DNA of 64,000 nt. It comes from Ruthenibacterium lactatiformans (GTDB lineage: Bacteria; Bacillota; Clostridia; Oscillospirales; Ruminococcaceae). Position numbers and translations under genes: made by a program. The notes below the pieces were generated by a model. The model was not told the DNA's origin, searched no databases, and saw only the letters and a program-made list of their open reading frames with translations. Every line of letters begins with the position of its first letter. The stretch's first letter is position 1. The stretch is from the NCBI RefSeq assembly GCF_000949455.1, contig NZ_JXXK01000020.1:4531-68530 (forward strand), read 5' to 3'. Of this stretch, positions 63,211-64,000 are shown piece after piece.

Positions 63211-63404
63211 TCTGGCTGGACACGATATTTGGGTGGGCCTACAAGACGCGTATCCAGTTTATAGGCGAGAAGTTTTTAAAGGCTGAAATTCCGCTTGACC
63301 TCTATAAAAGCATTGAGAATAATTTTGCAGAAAGGCTTGCAGCGGAAGAGGAGAATCAATTTATGATTGATGTGAAATGGGCAAACGAATTTCTGAAGAA
63401 ATAG
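63210..63404 (+). pseudogene. C-terminal remnant of an unidentified gene
   Basis: A frame without its own start (IWLDTIFGWAYKTRIQFIGE, then FLKAEIPLDLYKSIENNFAE) ends at TAG 63404. It joins directly to the FGGY remnant, so a deletion fused the two. The family is not recognised. Confidence 0.35.
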
Positions 63405-63430
63405 CAGCTGTGTGGATATTCGTGAGGAGG

Positions 63431-63466
63431 AAAATAAAAAATCCCGCAGCCTTTCGGCAGCGGGAC
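63431..63466 (-). terminator. intrinsic terminator (minus strand)
   Basis: On the minus strand TCCCGCTGCC, loop GAAA, GGCTGCGGGA (one mismatch), then TTTTTTATTTT. It ends the coiled-coil gene. Confidence 0.82.
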
Positions 63467-63488
63467 AGAGGAAAAGCGGGATATCAGG

Positions 63489-63812
63489 TTATTCAGGCAG
63501 CGCCATGCCAAGCTTATCCGCGATCTCATCCAGCTTCATGCCGGATTTTTGTGCCTGCCTGACAAGGAGTTTGATCTGGTCGGCTTTGCTTTTACGCGGT
63601 TTGCGTTTTTTCGGCGTAAGCACGTCTTTCTTTTTGGCTTCAAGTTTAGCGATTTTTTCTTTAACAGCGGCGATCTTGTTATCAAATTCGGTGGCAGACG
63701 CCGCTTTTTTGTTTTCCAATTCTAAAATGGAATCTTTCAGTTTTTCAATTTGGACATCCAAATCAGCAGCGATTTGTTCCGGGGTTCTACGGACACGTTT
63801 TTCTTCAGACAT
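63489..63812 (-). CDS. small coiled-coil protein
   Basis: 107-aa protein. A long coiled coil (DLDVQIEKLKDSILELENKK, EKIAKLEAKK) is followed by a very basic linker (TPKKRKPRKSKAD) and a short C-terminal helical motif. It probably binds nucleic acid or another protein; no family is recognised. The start at 63812 has GGAG about 9 bases upstream; an in-frame Met at 63827 is less likely. Confidence 0.65.
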   Translation of the reverse strand: MSEEKRVRRTPEQIAADLDVQIEKLKDSILELENKKAASATEFDNKIAAVKEKIAKLEAKKKDVLTPKKRKPRKSKADQIKLLVRQAQKSGMKLDEIADKLGMALPE

Positions 63813-63946
63813 TAAGTTACACTCCAAACAAATATAGATTAAAGATAACTAGTAGTTTAAATATATCACAGTCAAATAAAAGTAACAAGAGAAATTGTGT
63901 CGGAAGATGAAATGCAGATAATTGGATATAAAAAATGCTGATGTAA

Positions 63947-63976
63947 CAGCCCCGCGGAAATATTTCCGTGGGGCTG
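63947..63976. terminator. stem-loop near the right edge
   Basis: CAGCCCCGCGGAAA pairs with TTTCCGTGGGGCTG (one wobble). There is no strong T run; the gene it serves would lie outside the window. Confidence 0.5.
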
Positions 63977-64000
63977 TCTGCATAAATAGACCAGGGGAAA

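Noticed and set aside
1..64000. CRISPR array or rRNA genes
   Set aside because: No regularly spaced direct repeats and no rRNA-like stretch were seen.

Overview
The window looks like chromosome from a GC-rich gut Clostridia, most likely Oscillospiraceae (Faecalibacterium/Gemmiger/Subdoligranulum type). The grounds are strong GGAGG ribosome binding sites, many TTG and GTG starts, Gram-positive surface proteins, a Tn1549-like conjugation module and a glycan/sugar-acid gene island. The genus is inference; there is no rRNA.

Region A (1-26.9 kb) is most of an integrative and conjugative element (ICE) read left to right. It begins inside a very large LPQTG-anchored, CnaB/SpaA-repeat surface protein, followed by a class B sortase. 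Next come element maintenance genes: a DUF3846 protein, a complete S-adenosylmethionine synthetase, a DUF3991/toprim protein and a DNA methyltransferase. A mobilisation block follows (MobC, relaxase, PcfB-like adaptor), and then a type IV secretion block (VirD4, a VirB2-like subunit, VirB6-like protein, PrgI, VirB4, an M23 hydrolase). Genes overlap by 1-4 bases through most of it, so it reads as a few long operons. The M23 gene stops abruptly just after its last zinc motif, and a 200-bp AT-rich stretch follows.

Region B (27-52.3 kb) is a metabolic island. On the minus strand are a D-2-hydroxyacid dehydrogenase, a tartronate-semialdehyde-reductase-type enzyme, a GPH sugar symporter and an uncharacterised glycosidase-like protein. 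Divergent from these are an AraC regulator and a plus-strand run: GH2 glycosidase, esterase-like hydrolase, DUF1116 protein, FdrA, a 62-aa protein, an acetokinase-family kinase, a GH43-type glycosidase, glycerate kinase, LrgA, LrgB and a MATE transporter. A likely scheme is uptake and cleavage of a glycoside, with the acid part routed through tartronate semialdehyde and glycerate to phosphoglycerate; FdrA/DUF1116/kinase would make ATP from an acyl or carbamoyl phosphate. A two-component system, a 36-aa membrane peptide, two SDR oxidoreductases and a frameshifted NTF2-like gene follow, then about 1.2 kb of decayed sequence.

Region C (53.3-59.2 kb) looks like the integrase end of an ICE: a DeoR-type regulator, a 400-bp hairpin-rich non-coding stretch, a DinG-type helicase, two degenerate resolvase-like genes, a TnpW-like small protein and a large serine recombinase. 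The recombinase ends 9 bp before a tRNA-Lys(CTT) gene whose 5' part is replaced. Region A has transfer genes but no integrase and region C has an integrase but no transfer genes, so the two may be one ICE with region B as cargo.

Region D (59.2-64 kb) is flanking DNA: an AraC regulator divergent from a hydrolase-membrane fusion protein, remnants of an FGGY kinase, and a coiled-coil protein.
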